DNA from: Dipteronia dyeriana
Lineage: Eukaryota; Streptophyta; Magnoliopsida; Sapindales; Sapindaceae
NCBI GenBank assembly: GCA_032871835.1
Contig: CM065295.1
Location: forward strand, 88,901,819 to 88,965,818
Length of the DNA stretch: 64,000 bases
Direction: 5' to 3'
Both the position numbers and the translations under genes were made by a program. The first letter of the stretch is position 1. Each line of letters opens with the position of its first letter. The notes under the pieces were generated by a model. That model had not been told where the DNA came from. It ran no database searches and saw nothing but the letters and a program-made list of their open reading frames with translations. Positions 61,399 through 64,000 of the stretch are shown piece after piece.

Positions 61399-63477
61399 AA
61401 AAAATAGAGAAATTATTATAAGAGCAGTGCTATCGGTACACCCACTATTTAACTATTTTTATTTTTTATTTTAAAATTATGTAGTAGTCTTTTTCCCCAT
61501 TGTCAAAATACTTAAAGATATATATTAAAAAAAATCTTACTTAAAGTAAAAGTAATAAATCCCCGTTTTCCTTATTTCAAAACCAGAATGACACAAATCG
61601 TTTCAAATCACTTAACGTTTACTATTTTTATTTATATTTTATTCCAAATCTCGATCTCCTGTTGCATATGTTTAGTATTTATTGATTTCATTATTTCATA
61701 TTTTTTTTTTCAAAATCTAGATCCATGTTTGCTAATTTTTTTCCTCTCATTTTATTTTTTTATTCAAATCTTCCAGGCATAATATAATTTGTATAAATTC
61801 TTTTATAGATTTTAAGCCAGATCTTCTAAAGATAGTTTAATGTATTTTTTTTTTAAAACAACGAAATCGCTCCAAGAAAACCTAATATCCGACGAAACAA
61901 AACTGCACCAAAACCCTAATTCAATCGTTAAAAAAAATTATCAGACGATCGATATCACACTCACAATCTACCACCATCAATTCAGTCGACTACATTAAAA
62001 CAAACAAAATCGCATCTATATATGAATAGTTTCACCATGAAATAAGAAGAAAAAAACAAGTCATGCGAAAGGATGTAAGAAAATTGTATATAAATATTAT
62101 GAATGAAGTGTATTTTTATTTATTTTTAAAAAGATATGGGGTGTATTTGAAAAATAAGTAAAAGAATAATCCTCGAAATAAATAAAAAAATAATAAACAC
62201 ATTTATTTTTATATAATTAAATCAAATTCTTTTTTTTTTAAATAGGATATAAATAGTTTAATAGTATGAGTGTTAGAGTATCTCTAATGCAAATAGTATG
62301 AGTGTTATAGTATATCTAATGTAATGCTATTTGAGTGTATTAATGCTATAGTTTGATATGAAGTGAAAAAATCATGGTCTAATACAATGTTAAATGTTGT
62401 GCCAATTTTGGCATATGTTATTTTGTGTACAAAGAATAGCATATGTCAAATTTGGTAAAGTAATAAATACTGTTTTTTTTAATTATAAAATTATCATTGT
62501 ATAACTATATTGAATGTATTAATTGTTGATTTTTATAATTTTAAATAATAAAAAGTATTATATAAATTGAATGCATTAATTATATTTATTGGTTTCTATA
62601 ATTTTAATTAATAAAAAAATAAAAAAAAAACATTTCAAATGGAATTATATATTTAAGTACAATACTAAAATAATATGTCACATATAGTATTTTACTAACT
62701 TTTATATCAAATTTAAAATTGGTATGGATATAGTCTTACTAGTCCAAGATTACCACTCTTATTATGAATTAAACTTGAAAATAAACCGAAAAAGAAAAAC
62801 CAGTAACGATACAAGAAAATAGGTTTAGATAATAATAAAAAATATATATACATATATAATGAATGCATATAAGAGTGTCGACCAAGAGTCGGGCAAAAGG
62901 CCCACCTGGTTTAAACTCTAATGTAATGCATGCCAACAGCCACAGAGACGATTATTCCCGAATTTATAGGCCCAACTGGACTCCAATATCGTACCATTGC
63001 TGTTCATCTACAATTATAGTGCAAAGCAGACATCAAGTAGCCACACGTGAAGCCGCCTCATATCCTCTCTCTCTCTCTCTACATATATATATATATATAT
63101 TATATATATATATATATATAACTCTCTTATTTTAATTTCAATACAGACTATTATGAAAACACATCAATTTTAATCTTATTTTTTCATGAACGATGAGTTC
63201 AATGGAATCTACATATGAACAAAATTTAAGAATTTTCCAAACATTGAAACTATTTATCTAAATTTTGTTAAATATGAAGGCATCGAAAAATAGACGAAAT
63301 ATAAAAAAGTTCAAGAAAAATAGTTATAGTATTCAAAAAATTCGTAAATTTTATTCATAAGTAGATTTTAATGAACTCATCATTCATAAAAAAATTATAT
63401 TAAAATTCATAAAAATCGATGTATTTTCATAGTAATCCTCACCAGAATTAAAATAAATGATCCCTTATGAAAGACTG

Positions 63478-63518
<41 letters not shown>

Positions 63519-64000
63519 TAAGAAGTATACTAGAAAATAGATGAGGGTCATGTTGATAACATAAGTTGGTAAAACTGATCGGTCATCATTTGTATATGTT
63601 TTTTTATCTACATTCCCTCTACCAATAGCTTGTTTCTCGAGTTATTTAGGTTTTTAATATTTTTGTTTGAGCATTTTCACGTTTTTGTTCCCAAAAGATA
63701 TGCTTGGAGTTTTCAGACGAAAAAAGAGATTTTGGATAAGTGCAATTTACTAGCAAACCGTTATGCAATGCACAACGGTACACATAACGGTGAAGAACCA
63801 ATGGATTCCGTTATCTAAATCGCTCCCCACTCCACTCCTGCCTTACCAACAGATGTGCAATGCACATCGGTACACACAACGGTTTGGCTAATCTTTTTCA
63901 AGAAAGATTTATGAAATCAGTAAGACTCCTTGATTAATATAAATACACGAATACTTTACGTGGTGTTTGGTTGAGTGGAATGGAATGGAATGGAAAGAAA
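61399..64000. other. Intergenic AT-rich DNA, with MITE traces
   Basis: No gene recognised. At 62270-62730 GAGTATCTCTAATGCAA at the left and words such as GGATATAGTCTTACT at the right suggest a worn MITE, but the ends do not pair convincingly. TA tracts lie at 63083-63120 and 63481-63517. A GTACACATAACGGT/GTACACACAACGGT repeat is at 63778-63791 and 63870-63883. The last 40 bases (TGGTGTTTGGTTGAGTGG, then GAATG repeats) look like the left end of another MITE cut by the window edge. Confidence 0.5.

Noticed and set aside
1..64000. CRISPR arrays, operons or phage-type defence systems
   Set aside because: Genes are spliced plant genes; the repeats are microsatellites, MITEs and segmental duplications without regular spacers.

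Overview
This is a visibly AT-rich nuclear segment from a flowering plant, most likely a eudicot. The genes have GT-AG introns and plant-specific families: a serine carboxypeptidase-like protein, an MRS2/MGT magnesium transporter, a chloroplast PsaN-like protein, a SOB-five-like protein, a plant 2-oxoglutarate dioxygenase and a D-type cyclin. About half of the sequence consists of transposable elements, their remnants, microsatellites and local duplications. Nothing suggests a bacterial, organellar or viral origin. The species cannot be named from the sequence alone.

Layout. 1-5172: the 3' part of a serine carboxypeptidase-like (SCPL) gene (+), with a hAT-like element in one intron; its catalytic-serine exon lies outside the window. 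5173-11152: intergenic DNA with a SINE-like repeat, a decayed LINE (-), a 278-bp tandem duplication and a G-rich hAT MITE with a 39-G run. 11153-14916: an intact six-exon MRS2/MGT Mg2+ transporter gene (+), with a probable GC-AG intron and a Tourist-like MITE in its last intron. 15829-18582: a three-exon PsaN-like chloroplast gene (+) whose second intron is mostly a long-terminal-inverted-repeat element. 23301-24162: a two-exon SOFL gene (-). 26357-30087: two well-bounded hAT MITEs with 8-bp target duplications. 32104-34782: a 2-oxoglutarate/Fe(II) dioxygenase gene (+), probably a pseudogene because of an N-terminal frameshift. 36545-49020: a segmental duplication whose second copy took up a hAT MITE and then triplicated a 1.6-1.8 kb unit. 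49224-52329: an LTR retrotransposon with gag and part of protease only. 55075-56551: a five-exon D-type cyclin gene (-). 56552-64000: mostly AT-rich DNA with another hAT element.

The genes do not form a functional cluster; they are independent single-copy-style plant genes separated by repeats. The most informative part of the window is its transposon biology: elements nested in introns, exact target-site duplications, a MITE caught up in a tandem triplication, and a retrotransposon lacking polymerase and integrase. I found no convincing undescribed biological system.
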